This document shows positions 22,259-30,034 of a stretch of DNA of 52,054 nt, piece after piece. The notes under the pieces were generated by a model. The model did not search any database. It was not told the origin of the DNA and worked only from the letters and a program-made list of their open reading frames with translations. The position numbers were made by a program, and so were the translations under genes. The stretch covers positions 1 through 52,054 of the forward strand of contig DASRIS010000036.1 of NCBI GenBank assembly GCA_035649895.1, read 5' to 3'. Each line of letters begins with the position of its first letter. Position 1 is the stretch's first letter. The DNA comes from DASSUC01 sp035649895. GTDB lineage: Bacteria > Actinomycetota > Actinomycetes > Mycobacteriales > Micromonosporaceae.

Positions 22259-24115
22259 TCAGTCGGCGTCCGCGCCGACCTTCTCGCCGGTGTCGACCTC
22301 TGCGCCCGCATCGGCCGCAGCCTTCTTGCCCTGCTCGGCCTTGCCGCGCTGGTCGACGGCCCGCTGCTTGCCTCCCGACTGCTTGGCAGCGCGTTCACGC
22401 TCCTGCGTAGCCGGTTCGGCTTCCTGCGTTGGTTCGGGTTCCTGTGCGGCGGGCTCGGGTTCCGTAGCGGCGGGCTCGGGTTCCGTAGCGGCTGGTTCGG
22501 GTTCCTGTGCGGCGGGCTCGGGTTCCGTAGCGGCCGGTTCGGGTTCCTGTGCGGCGGGCTCGGGCTCCGTAGCGGCCGGTTCGGGCTCCTGGGCGACAGG
22601 CTCGGGCTGGGGGGCGGGTTCCGGCTCCTGGATGGCGGGTTCGGGTTCGGCGAGGGTTTCGGGCTCCCGATCGGCAGGCTCAGACTGGGCGGTGGGTTCG
22701 GGCTTCTGGACCGCGAGGTCGGGCTCTTGGGCAGGGGGTTCGGGCTCCTGCGCGACGGGTTCTGGCGCCGCAGTGACGGGCGCGGCGGGGGACGGCACCG
22801 CGGCGCGGCCGGTGACGATCCCCCGGCGCTGCGCCTCGGCGAGGATCTGACCGGCCCGGACGCGCGCGTCCGACACGATGCGTTCGGCCTCGGCCTGGGC
22901 CGCCTCCACAGTGTGGACCGCCGCCTCCTTCATCTCGGCCCGGCTCGCGACGAGCCGCTGCTCGATCTCGGACCAGGCCCCGGCGAGCCGCCGCTCGTGC
23001 TCTGCCCACGCCGCGGCGATCCGCTGCTCCTGCTCGGCGCGCACTGCGTGCACGTGCTGCTCGGTCTGGGTACGGATGGTCGCCGCGTGCTGTTCGGTCT
23101 CGACCAGGAAGCGCTGCGCCTCCTCGATGCGTGCCCGGGCCGCGGCCACCTGCTCCTCGGCCCGCGCCCGCAGGGCTGCCGCGTGCTGCTCGGCCTGCTG
23201 GCGCACTGCTGCGGCGCGCTGGTCTGCCTGCTGGCACAGCGCTGCGGCGTACTGCTCGGTCTGCTGGCGGATCGCGACAAGGTCCGGCTCGATCGCGGAC
23301 CGGCGGGCCGCGGCCTCCTGCTCGACCGCGGCCCGGCTCGCCGCGGCCTCCTGCTCGACGGCGGCCCGGACGGCGGCGGCCTCCTGCTCAGCCTTTGCGT
23401 GCGCCGACTGGGCGTACGCCTCGGCGCCGGCCCGGGTCTCCGCCGCCTCGGTGGCCGCCGCGTGCGCGATCCGCCGGGCCTCGTTCTGCGCGGCACCCAC
23501 CGTCCGCTCGGCCTCGGCCCGCAGCTGGTCGGCGAAGCGCTGGGCCTCCCCGCGCAGGTTGGCGGCGTGCGCCTCGGCGTCGGCGCGGGCCCGGCTCGCC
23601 TGCTCCTGCGCGGCGGCCAGCTCCTGCTCGGCCCTGCCGCGCCGTTCGGCATCGGCGCGCGTCTCGTCGTTGCGCCGGGCGGTCAGCGCGATCTCGAAGT
23701 CGCGCATTGCCGCGGCGGCGTGCGCCTGCGCCTCGGCGAGCAGCCGCTCCGCCTCGTTGCGCTGGTTGGTGATCTCCTGGGCGGCGCCGGTCTTGATCGC
23801 ATCGGCCTGCTCCTCGGCGAGGGCGAGGATCTGCTCCACCCGCCCGCCGAGGTGACGGAACGTCACCGGCCCGGCCGCCTCCGCGCGGCGGCGCAGGTCG
23901 GTCAGCTCGACCTGGAGCTGCTCCACCTGCCCGGCGAGTGCCTGGATCTGGGCGTAGGCCTGCTCGCGCTCGGCAGAGAGCGCAGCAACCTCGGCCTCCA
24001 CATGCATCACATACTGGTCGACCTGACTCTTCTTGTAGCCCCGCACCACTACGTCAAAGCTCGGCTCAGTTGCCACGCCCTCACCTAACGCAAATAGGTC
24101 CCCGCCGTGCGACAT
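22259..24115 (-). CDS. Scy-like coiled-coil polarity protein with PEP-repeat tail
   Basis: Cytoskeletal scaffold candidate of 618 residues. The N-terminus (FDVVVRGYKKSQVDQYVMHVE, residues 20-40) is the DivIVA-like head. Residues 45-430 form a long Ala/Glu/Gln/Arg coiled coil; from about 245 to 345 it has an 11-residue (hendecad) repeat such as VEQEAAASRAA. Residues about 455-570 are an acidic Pro-Glu-Pro tail of 7-residue units (EPEPAAT/EPEPAAQ), followed by a Lys-rich end. In Streptomyces, scy lies beside filP and organises the tip complex, but Scy is about 1300 residues, so this protein is half as long and has a different tail. It follows the FilP-like gene by 124 bases. Confidence 0.75.
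   Translation of the reverse strand: MSHGGDLFALGEGVATEPSFDVVVRGYKKSQVDQYVMHVEAEVAALSAEREQAYAQIQALAGQVEQLQVELTDLRRRAEAAGPVTFRHLGGRVEQILALAEEQADAIKTGAAQEITNQRNEAERLLAEAQAHAAAAMRDFEIALTARRNDETRADAERRGRAEQELAAAQEQASRARADAEAHAANLRGEAQRFADQLRAEAERTVGAAQNEARRIAHAAATEAAETRAGAEAYAQSAHAKAEQEAAAVRAAVEQEAAASRAAVEQEAAARRSAIEPDLVAIRQQTEQYAAALCQQADQRAAAVRQQAEQHAAALRARAEEQVAAARARIEEAQRFLVETEQHAATIRTQTEQHVHAVRAEQEQRIAAAWAEHERRLAGAWSEIEQRLVASRAEMKEAAVHTVEAAQAEAERIVSDARVRAGQILAEAQRRGIVTGRAAVPSPAAPVTAAPEPVAQEPEPPAQEPDLAVQKPEPTAQSEPADREPETLAEPEPAIQEPEPAPQPEPVAQEPEPAATEPEPAAQEPEPAATEPEPAAQEPEPAATEPEPAATEPEPAAQEPEPTQEAEPATQERERAAKQSGGKQRAVDQRGKAEQGKKAAADAGAEVDTGEKVGADAD
22431..22598 (-). repeat. Eight 21-nt units coding the PEP tail
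   Basis: Units of 21 bases (plus strand GGTTCGGGTTCCTGTGCGGC plus G, or GGCTCGGGTTCCGTAGCGGC plus one base) from 22431 to 22598, with less regular units on both sides. Two unit types alternate, coding EPEPAAQ and EPEPAAT on the minus strand. Confidence 0.85.
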
Positions 24116-24133
24116 GGCTCCATCCTCACACGC

Positions 24134-24177
24134 AACGTCCCGTCACAAGGCGGTACGCGCCAACGTGACGGGACGTT
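24134..24177 (-). repeat. Long inverted repeat between FilP-like and Scy-like genes
   Basis: AACGTCCCGTCAC (24134-24146) and GTGACGGGACGTT (24165-24177) are perfect 13-bp arms with an 18-base loop. It lies after the FilP-like stop and before the Scy-like start, so it may be a (partial) terminator that sets their ratio, or a regulator site for the second gene. Confidence 0.55.
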
Positions 24178-24239
24178 CGTACTCATGCTGCTTAGTTGCG
24201 GTTTGCCCGGCCGGGCTGAGCCACCCGGCGGGGTATGGG

Positions 24240-25475
24240 CTACGAGCCGGCGCCCACGCGCTCCTCGCCGGACCTTTCCTGCTTGGCCGCGTTGGAGGTG
24301 ACTCCCGGCACGATGCCGGCGAGGCCGGACAGCATCTGGCCCAGCTGCGTGGTGACCGCGTCCTTCTGCCGGGTGAGCTCCTCGACCTCGCGGCGCGCTG
24401 CCTGCGTGGTCATCTCAGCCTCGCTACGGGCGTCGCTGACCATCCGGTGCGCCTCGCCGCGGGCTTCGTTGAGGGTCCGGTCGGAGATCGCCTTGGCGCG
24501 CTCGACGGTCTCGTGCGCGTTGCGCTCGGACTCGATGCGGCGCGCCTCCGCCCGCTGCTCGATCTCCTTGGCCCGCTCCTCGGCCGTGCGCGCGCGCTCC
24601 TCGGCCTCCATCACCAGCTTCTGCGTCTGGGCCACCGCGGAGGCGTGCCGCATGGACTCCTCGCGCTCGGACTTCTCCCGCCGCTCGGCCAGCTCCAGCG
24701 CGAGCGCCTGGAGATCCTTGTCGCGCTTGTCCCGGGCGTCGGTGAGCATCTTCGTCGCCTCGGCGCGCTTCTCCTCGGCCTCCCGGGCGACCCGCGCCCG
24801 TAGCTGGGTGATCTCCCGCTCGGCGGTCGCCCGCAGGGTGCCCACCTCGCGCTCGACCGTCGCCTTGAGCTCCGCGACCTCGTGCGCGGTCGCCGTACGC
24901 AGCTGCTTGGTCTCGCGGTCGGCGTCGGCGCGCAGGGTGTCGGCCTCGCGCCGGGCCTGCACTCGCACCTCGGCAGCCTCACGCTCGGCGGCGGTGCGCA
25001 TGTTGCCTGCCTCGCGCTCCGCCGTCGCCTTCATGGCGGCGGCCTCGGCGCGGGCCTTGTCGGTTATCTCGCGGGCCTCCAGGCGCGCGGCGGAGAGGAT
25101 GCCTTCCGCCTCCCGCTTGGCCTCGTTGCGGTGGTCGTTGGCCTGCTCCTCGGCGAGGCGCAGGATCTGCTCCACCCGGGTGCCGAGGCCCGACAGGGTG
25201 GGCCGGCTGTTCTCCTCAAGCTGCTTGGTCTGGTCGGTGAGCTTCTGCTCGACGGTGGAAAGACGCTGCTCAGCCTGGCGCAGACGGCGCTGGGCCTCGT
25301 TCATGCGCTGTTCGGCCTCGGCGCGGGCCTGGTCGGCCTGTCCGAGCGCGGCGTTGAGCCGCTGCACCCAGTCGTCCACCTGGGCACGGTCGTAGCCGCG
25401 CAGGACGACGGTGAAGTCGTGTTGGGTGCTCGCGTTGTCGAAGAATGCCAGGGAGGACTGCTGCTGCTGGGGCAT
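24240..25475 (-). CDS. filP: FilP-like intermediate-filament-type coiled-coil protein
   Basis: Cytoplasmic filament-forming protein of 411 residues. Head MPQQQQSSLAFFDNASTQHD, DivIVA-like segment FTVVLRGYDRAQVDDWVQRL (about 22-41), then an almost unbroken coiled coil to about residue 365. Residues about 160-260 show an 11-residue periodicity (for example AEREAAEVRVQ, ARREADTLRAD, VEREVGTLRAT), as described for FilP/Scy. The C-terminus is short and hydrophobic (MLSGLAGIVPGV). In Streptomyces, FilP supports hyphal rigidity and interacts with DivIVA. Residue pattern and synteny support the name; the protein is somewhat longer than Streptomyces FilP (about 310). Probably leaderless (AAGTAT before ATG). 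Confidence 0.8.
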   Translation of the reverse strand: MPQQQQSSLAFFDNASTQHDFTVVLRGYDRAQVDDWVQRLNAALGQADQARAEAEQRMNEAQRRLRQAEQRLSTVEQKLTDQTKQLEENSRPTLSGLGTRVEQILRLAEEQANDHRNEAKREAEGILSAARLEAREITDKARAEAAAMKATAEREAGNMRTAAEREAAEVRVQARREADTLRADADRETKQLRTATAHEVAELKATVEREVGTLRATAEREITQLRARVAREAEEKRAEATKMLTDARDKRDKDLQALALELAERREKSEREESMRHASAVAQTQKLVMEAEERARTAEERAKEIEQRAEARRIESERNAHETVERAKAISDRTLNEARGEAHRMVSDARSEAEMTTQAARREVEELTRQKDAVTTQLGQMLSGLAGIVPGVTSNAAKQERSGEERVGAGS

Positions 25476-25580
25476 TGGGACATACTTGCAGACGCCCCCG
25501 GGGCTTTCGCAAGAGTGTACGGCCTACGTCGATGCAGGTAAACATGGTCATCAGCGCGGGCGAGCCGGGTCCGCCGGGCA

Positions 25581-26927
25581 TCAGTGCCCGCGGAACCGGT
25601 TGATGACATTGACGTGCCGGGCCCGCAGCTGCGGGTCCCGCACGCCCAGCCCCTCGGCCGGGGCCAGGCACAGTACGCCGACCTTGCCCTGATGGGCGTT
25701 GCGGTGCACCTCGTACGCGGCCTGCCCGGTCTGGGCCAGCGGGTATGTCTTCGACAGCGTCGGGTGGACCCGGCCCAGCGCGATGAGCCGGTTGGCCTCC
25801 CACGCCTCCCGGTAGTTGGCGAAGTGGCTGCCGATGATGCGCTTGAGGTGCATCCACAGGTACCGGTTGTCGTACTGGTGGACGAAGCCACTGGTTGAGG
25901 CGCAGGTGACCACCGTGCCACCGCGCCGGGCGACGTAGACCGACGCGCCGAAGGTCTCCCGACCGGGGTGCTCGAAGACGATGTGCGGGTCCTCGCCCCC
26001 GGTCAGCTCGCGGACCAGCTCGCCGAAGCGGCGCCACTCCGAGGTGTCCTGGGTGTGCTCGTCACGCCAGAACCGGAAGCCCTCGGCCGCCCGGTCGATG
26101 ACCAGCTCGGCACCTATCCGCCGGCACAGGTCAACCTTCTGCGGGCTGGACACCACGCAGACCGGGATCGCGCCGCCGTGCAGCGCCAGCTGCGTCGCGT
26201 AGCTGCCCAGGCCCCCGGACGCGCCCCAGACCAGCACCACGTCACCCTGCTTCATCGCCGCGCCGTGGTGCGAGACCAGCTGCCGGTAGGCAGTGGAGTT
26301 GACCAGCCCTGGGCAGGCGGCCTCCTCCCAGGTCAGATGGCGCGGCTTGGGCATGAGCTGGTTGGCCTTGACCACGGCCAGCTCGGCGAGGCCGCCGAAG
26401 TTCGTCTCGAACCCCCAGATGCGCTGCTGCGGGTCGAGCATCGTGTCGTCGTGGCCGTCCGCCTCCTCGAGCTCGACGCTCAGGCAGTGCGCGACGACCT
26501 CGTCGCCAGGGCGCCACCGGGTCACGCCCGGACCGACCCGCAGCACCACACCGGCCGCGTCGCTGCCCACCACGTGGTACGGCTGGTCGTGCCGGCGGGC
26601 GAGCGGGGAGAGCTGGCCGTAGCGGGAGAGGAACGCGAAGGTCGGCACCGGCTCGAAGATGGCCGTCCACACCGTGTTGTAGTTGATCGCGCTCGCCATC
26701 ACCGCGACCAGCGCCTCGCCCGGCCCCAGCTGCGGCGTCGGCACCTCCTGGAGGTGCAGCGACTTGCGGGGGTCCTTGTCGGCATGGGGCAGGTCGTCGA
26801 ACATGCCCGTCTCGTCGGCGCGGACCACGATGCCGCGGTAGTGCTCCGGGACCGGCAGGCTGCCCACCTCGGCCAGGCTGGCGGGGTCGTCCTCGGCCGC
26901 CATGATCGCATCGAGAACCTGCTCCAC
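25581..26927 (-). CDS. ccr: Crotonyl-CoA carboxylase/reductase
   Basis: NADPH-dependent reductive carboxylation of crotonyl-CoA to (2S)-ethylmalonyl-CoA, the key step of the ethylmalonyl-CoA pathway and a source of polyketide extender units. The 448 residues belong to the MDR superfamily: NADPH site VLVWGASGGLGSYATQL (about 231-247), CCR-specific TCASTSGFVHQYDNRYLWMHLKR split over 341-363. The CO2-site residues known from Kitasatospora Ccr (Asn81, Phe170, Glu171, His365) appear with a constant shift of three as Asn84, Phe173, Glu174 and His368, so carboxylation is expected. GTG 26927 has GGAGG five bases upstream. 157 bases after the epimerase gene, same strand. Confidence 0.94.
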   Translation of the reverse strand: MEQVLDAIMAAEDDPASLAEVGSLPVPEHYRGIVVRADETGMFDDLPHADKDPRKSLHLQEVPTPQLGPGEALVAVMASAINYNTVWTAIFEPVPTFAFLSRYGQLSPLARRHDQPYHVVGSDAAGVVLRVGPGVTRWRPGDEVVAHCLSVELEEADGHDDTMLDPQQRIWGFETNFGGLAELAVVKANQLMPKPRHLTWEEAACPGLVNSTAYRQLVSHHGAAMKQGDVVLVWGASGGLGSYATQLALHGGAIPVCVVSSPQKVDLCRRIGAELVIDRAAEGFRFWRDEHTQDTSEWRRFGELVRELTGGEDPHIVFEHPGRETFGASVYVARRGGTVVTCASTSGFVHQYDNRYLWMHLKRIIGSHFANYREAWEANRLIALGRVHPTLSKTYPLAQTGQAAYEVHRNAHQGKVGVLCLAPAEGLGVRDPQLRARHVNVINRFRGH

Positions 26928-27056
26928 GTGCACCTCCGGAGATCGCCCGCGACGGCTGTCACCGCGCTCACCCGACCGCGATGTCCGGTGACGGCACGCC
27001 TCATGGTGTCCGCGCCCCGACGCTACTGCCGGTAACGGGCCGGTGGAAACCGCTCT

Positions 27057-27081
27057 GTGAACAAGTCCACGAACAAGTCCA
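27057..27081. repeat. 12-nt tandem duplication after epimerase stop
   Basis: GAACAAGTCCAC occurs twice in a row (27058-27069 and 27070-27081), four bases after the epimerase stop codon on the minus strand. Confidence 0.75.
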
Positions 27082-27084
27082 CGC

Positions 27085-27714
27085 CTACCGGGCCGGCTCC
27101 GGCGGCCCCGCGGGCGCGGGTGGTCCGGCTGGTGGGGTGGCGGCGGCCGGCTCCGCCAGCTCGAGTGAGGCGGCCGAGGCCGGCTCCGCCAGCTCGGGTG
27201 AGGTGGCCGAGGCCGGCTCCACCAGCTCGGGTGGGGTGGCCGCGGCCGGCTCCACCAGCTCGACCAGCACCCCGCCGGCGTCCTTGGGGTGCACGAAGTT
27301 GACCCGCGTCCCGGCGGTGCCCCGGCGCGGCCCGTCGTAGAGCAGGCGGACCCCGCGGGCCCGCAGCGCGGCGCTGGCCGCCTCGATGTCGGCCACCTGG
27401 TACGCGACCTGATGGATCCCCGGCCCCCGCCGGTCGAGGAACCTGCCGATGACCGACTCCGGCGCCACCGGGGCCAGCAGCTGGAGATACCCACCCTTCG
27501 GGCCGCGGTGGCCGACCGCCAGCATGGCCTCGTACGTGCCCTGCTCCTCGTTGGTCTCCCGGTGCACGCAGCGCATGCCGAACACCTGCTCGTAGAACGT
27601 GACTGCGGCGTCCAGGTCTGCGACAGCCACGCCGACGTGGTCGATGCCCAGCAGCCCGATGCCTGTGACCAAGTCGGCATCCTGGCCAGCCTGCGGAAGG
27701 GAGGAACGCTCCAT
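27085..27714 (-). CDS. mce: Methylmalonyl/ethylmalonyl-CoA epimerase with repeat tail
   Basis: Converts the S to the R forms of methylmalonyl- and ethylmalonyl-CoA, linking Ccr product to Ecm. VOC-fold metalloenzyme: IDHVGVAVADLDAAVTFYEQVFG (residues 24-46, first metal His), YLQLLAPV, GPGIHQVAYQVADIEAA (second His), RVNFVHPKDAGGVLVELVEP (metal Glu). The catalytic core ends near residue 160, at which most family members stop. Here about 50 residues follow, in 11-residue repeats (EPASATSPELA type) that extend the native ending VELVEPA. CAGACT six bases before ATG 27714 suggests a leaderless promoter that shares its region with the divergent thiolase. Confidence 0.9.
   Translation of the reverse strand: MERSSLPQAGQDADLVTGIGLLGIDHVGVAVADLDAAVTFYEQVFGMRCVHRETNEEQGTYEAMLAVGHRGPKGGYLQLLAPVAPESVIGRFLDRRGPGIHQVAYQVADIEAASAALRARGVRLLYDGPRRGTAGTRVNFVHPKDAGGVLVELVEPAAATPPELVEPASATSPELAEPASAASLELAEPAAATPPAGPPAPAGPPEPAR
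27149..27265 (-). repeat. 33-nt repeats in the epimerase tail
   Basis: Full units 27149-27181, 27182-27214 and 27215-27247, a partial one to 27265 that is the native gene end, and a degenerate one before 27149. On the minus strand each codes 11 residues (ELVEPASATSP and variants). The unit copies the codons for the conserved ending VELVEPA. Confidence 0.85.
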
Positions 27715-27725
27715 GGAGCTAGTCT

Positions 27726-27737
27726 GACCGAACAGTC
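27726..27737. promoter_or_regulatory. Possible TetR-type operator between epimerase and thiolase
   Basis: GACCGAACAGTC is a dyad (GACCG-AA-CAGTC, one mismatch) in the 48-base gap between the two divergent start codons. It abuts the epimerase -10 (27721-27726). GACCG-rich dyads of this kind are bound by TetR-family acyl-CoA regulators in actinobacteria; which one acts here is not known. Confidence 0.4.
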
Positions 27738-27762
27738 GTTAAGGCCAGCCGTGGAGGGCCCT

Positions 27763-28947
27763 ATGACCTCGGTAATCGTGCACGGTGCCCGGACGCCCAT
27801 GGGCCGTCTGCTCGGCGCGCTCAAGGACTTCCCAGCCACCCAGCTGGGTGGCGTCGCGATCCGGGCGGCGCTGGAGCGCTCCGGCGTCTCGCCGGAGCAG
27901 GTGCAGTACGTGATCATGGGTCAGGTGCTGCAGGCGGGCGCGGGCCAGCTGCCCGCCCGCCAGGCCGCGGTGGCGGCGGGTATCCCGATGACCGTGCCGT
28001 CGACCACGGTCAACAAGGTCTGCCTCTCCGGGCTCACCGCGATCGCCCTCGCCGACCAGCTCATCCGGGCCGGCGAGCTGGACATCGCGGTGGCCGGCGG
28101 GATGGAGTCGATGACCCAGGCGCCGCACCTGCTGCGCAACCAGCGGGCCGGCTACAAGTACGGCGACGTGGTCATCGCCGACCACATGGCGCTGGACGGG
28201 CTGACCGACGCGTACGACGGGCTGTCCATGGGCGAGTCGACCGAGCGGCACAGCGCCCGGCTCACCATCACCCGCGAGGAGCAGGACGCGTTCGGCGCCG
28301 CGAGCCACCAGCGGGCCGCGGCGGCGCAGAAGGAGGGCCGGTTCGCCGAGGAGATCGTCCCGGTCGAGGTCCCGCAGCGGCGCGGCGAGCCCCTGGTCGT
28401 GGCCGACGACGAGCAGATCCGGCCGGAGACCACGGTGGAGAGCCTGGCCAAGCTGCGCCCGGCGTTCACCAGGGACGGCACGATCACTGCGGCCACCTCG
28501 TCCCCGATCTCTGACGGCGCGTGCGCCGTGGTGGTGATGCGCAAGGAGAAGGCGCAGGAGCTGGGCCTGCGGTGGCTCGCCGAGATCGGCGCGCACGCCA
28601 CCGTGGCCGGGCCCGACAACTCGCTGCACTCGCAGCCGGCCAACGCCATCGCCCTGGCGCTGCGCAAGGCCGGCCGGTCAGCGGCCGACCTGGACCTGGT
28701 GGAGATCAACGAGGCGTTCGCCGCAGTGGCCATCCAGTCAATGCGCGACCTCAAGCTGGACGCGAACCGGGTGAACGTCAACGGCGGGGCGATCGCGCTC
28801 GGCCACCCCATCGGCATGTCGGGCGCCCGGCTTGCGCTGACCCTCGCGCTCGAGCTGCGCCGCCGCGGCGGCGGCCTCGGCGCGGCGGCGCTGTGCGGGG
28901 GCGGCGGCCAGGGTGACGCGCTGCTGCTGAAGGTCCCCGCCGCGTGA
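27763..28947 (+). CDS. Acetyl-CoA C-acetyltransferase (thiolase)
   Basis: Condenses two acetyl-CoA to acetoacetyl-CoA (or the reverse). The 394 residues carry the thiolase set: nucleophile Cys in VNKVCLSGLTAI, GGMESMTQAPHLL, NVNGGAIALGHPIGMSGARL with catalytic His, and second Cys in AALCGGGGQGDALL. ISDGA replaces the more common INDGA, as in the closest Streptomyces neighbours of scy. ATG 27763 with GGAGGG four bases upstream. Start of a two-gene unit: the stop overlaps the meaB GTG. It provides the entry to the ethylmalonyl-CoA route with the dehydrogenases and Ccr. Confidence 0.93.
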   Translation: MTSVIVHGARTPMGRLLGALKDFPATQLGGVAIRAALERSGVSPEQVQYVIMGQVLQAGAGQLPARQAAVAAGIPMTVPSTTVNKVCLSGLTAIALADQLIRAGELDIAVAGGMESMTQAPHLLRNQRAGYKYGDVVIADHMALDGLTDAYDGLSMGESTERHSARLTITREEQDAFGAASHQRAAAAQKEGRFAEEIVPVEVPQRRGEPLVVADDEQIRPETTVESLAKLRPAFTRDGTITAATSSPISDGACAVVVMRKEKAQELGLRWLAEIGAHATVAGPDNSLHSQPANAIALALRKAGRSAADLDLVEINEAFAAVAIQSMRDLKLDANRVNVNGGAIALGHPIGMSGARLALTLALELRRRGGGLGAAALCGGGGQGDALLLKVPAA

Positions 28948-29000
28948 CCGGCGCCCCGGCCGGCGGGCGCGACGTGACTGGCGCCCCGGGCGGGCGCGCG
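28944..29000 (+). repeat. Duplication including the meaB start codon
   Basis: GTGACCGGCGCCCCGGCCGG and ten more bases (28944-28973) recur as GTGACTGGCGCCCCGGGCGG and seven more (28974-29000, three bases shorter). Both copies begin with GTG in frame. Confidence 0.75.
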
Positions 29001-29963
29001 AGCCTGCGCCGCAGCCGGGACGTGCCGCTGCTGGTGGCCGGCGCCCGCGACGGCGACCCGCGGGCGGTGGCCCGCCTGATCTCGCTGGTCGAGTCCGGCG
29101 ACGAGGTGCTGCCCGAGATCGCCGCCGCGCTGGCACCGCACACCGGGCGGGCCCGGGTGCTGGGGCTGACCGGCTCGCCCGGTGTCGGCAAGTCGACCAC
29201 AACGAACGAGCTGGTCCGGGCGTACCGGGCGGCGGGCCTGCGGGTGGGGGTGCTGGCCGTGGACCCGTCCAGCCCGTTCACCGGCGGGGCGATCCTCGGC
29301 GACCGGGTACGCATGCAGGACCACGCCACCGACGCCGGGGTCTACATCCGGTCGATGTCCAGCCGCGGGCACCTCGGTGGCCTGGCCGCCGCGACACCAC
29401 AGGCGGTCCGGGTGCTGGAGGGCGCGGGCTGCGCGGTCGTACTCGTCGAGACGGTCGGGGTGGGCCAGGCCGAGGTGGCGGTCGCGAGCCTGGCCGACAC
29501 CACAGTGGTGCTGCTCGCCCCGGGCATGGGGGACGCGATCCAGGCGGCCAAGGCGGGCATCCTGGAGATCGCCGACGTCTTCGTGGTCAACAAGGCCGAC
29601 CGGGACGGTGCCGACGCCACGTACCGGGACATCCAGGGCATGATCGGGCTGGCCGAGCGGGGGCCGGGCGAGTGGCGCCCGCAGGTGGTGCGCGCCGTCG
29701 CCGCCCGCGGCGAGGGCATCGACGAGGTCGCGGCCGCGATCGACAAGCATCAGAAGTGGCTGGCCGACCACGGGGAGCTGCAGCGGCGCCGGGAGGCGCG
29801 GGCCGCCGCGGAGATCGAAGCCATCGCGCTGGGATCGCTGCGTGAGCAGATGACCTCCCTTCGTAACGGTACGGGCCTGGCTGCGCTCGCCGCCAAGGTT
29901 GCCACTGGCGCCCTGGACCCTTACGCCGCAGCTGCGGACCTGCTCGCGAGCTTGGATAGGTAG
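28944..29963 (+). CDS. meaB: MeaB/ArgK-type GTPase, B12-mutase chaperone
   Basis: G3E-family GTPase that helps load and protect adenosylcobalamin in acyl-CoA mutases; likely clients here are IcmA and Ecm. Walker A GLTGSPGVGKSTTTNEL, VDPSSPFTGGAILGDRVRM, ETVGVGQAEV and base-recognition NKAD are all present, followed by the C-terminal dimerisation helices. In total 339 residues. GTG 28944 overlaps the thiolase TGA (GTGA). The first 10 codons are duplicated: MTGAPAGGRD then VTGAPGGRA, with a second GTG at 28974 that could also serve as start. Confidence 0.92.
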   Translation: MTGAPAGGRDVTGAPGGRASLRRSRDVPLLVAGARDGDPRAVARLISLVESGDEVLPEIAAALAPHTGRARVLGLTGSPGVGKSTTTNELVRAYRAAGLRVGVLAVDPSSPFTGGAILGDRVRMQDHATDAGVYIRSMSSRGHLGGLAAATPQAVRVLEGAGCAVVLVETVGVGQAEVAVASLADTTVVLLAPGMGDAIQAAKAGILEIADVFVVNKADRDGADATYRDIQGMIGLAERGPGEWRPQVVRAVAARGEGIDEVAAAIDKHQKWLADHGELQRRREARAAAEIEAIALGSLREQMTSLRNGTGLAALAAKVATGALDPYAAAADLLASLDR

Positions 29964-30034
29964 CTCGCGCCCACCTGGCTGTCCTAAGGTGTCCCGGGCT
30001 GAGGAATAACCTTCACGTCACGGGAGGGCTCGCG

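Noticed and set aside
22151..24088. Plus-strand open frame opposite the Scy-like gene, Leu/Gly/Arg-rich with regular repeats
   Set aside because: The repeats are the antisense of the coiled-coil and PEP repeats. No start signal or family fits.
26928..27917. Upstream extension of the ccr frame through the epimerase region
   Set aside because: The Ser/Pro/Arg-rich extension is the wrong frame of the epimerase gene; GTG 26927 with a good ribosome site gives the family length.
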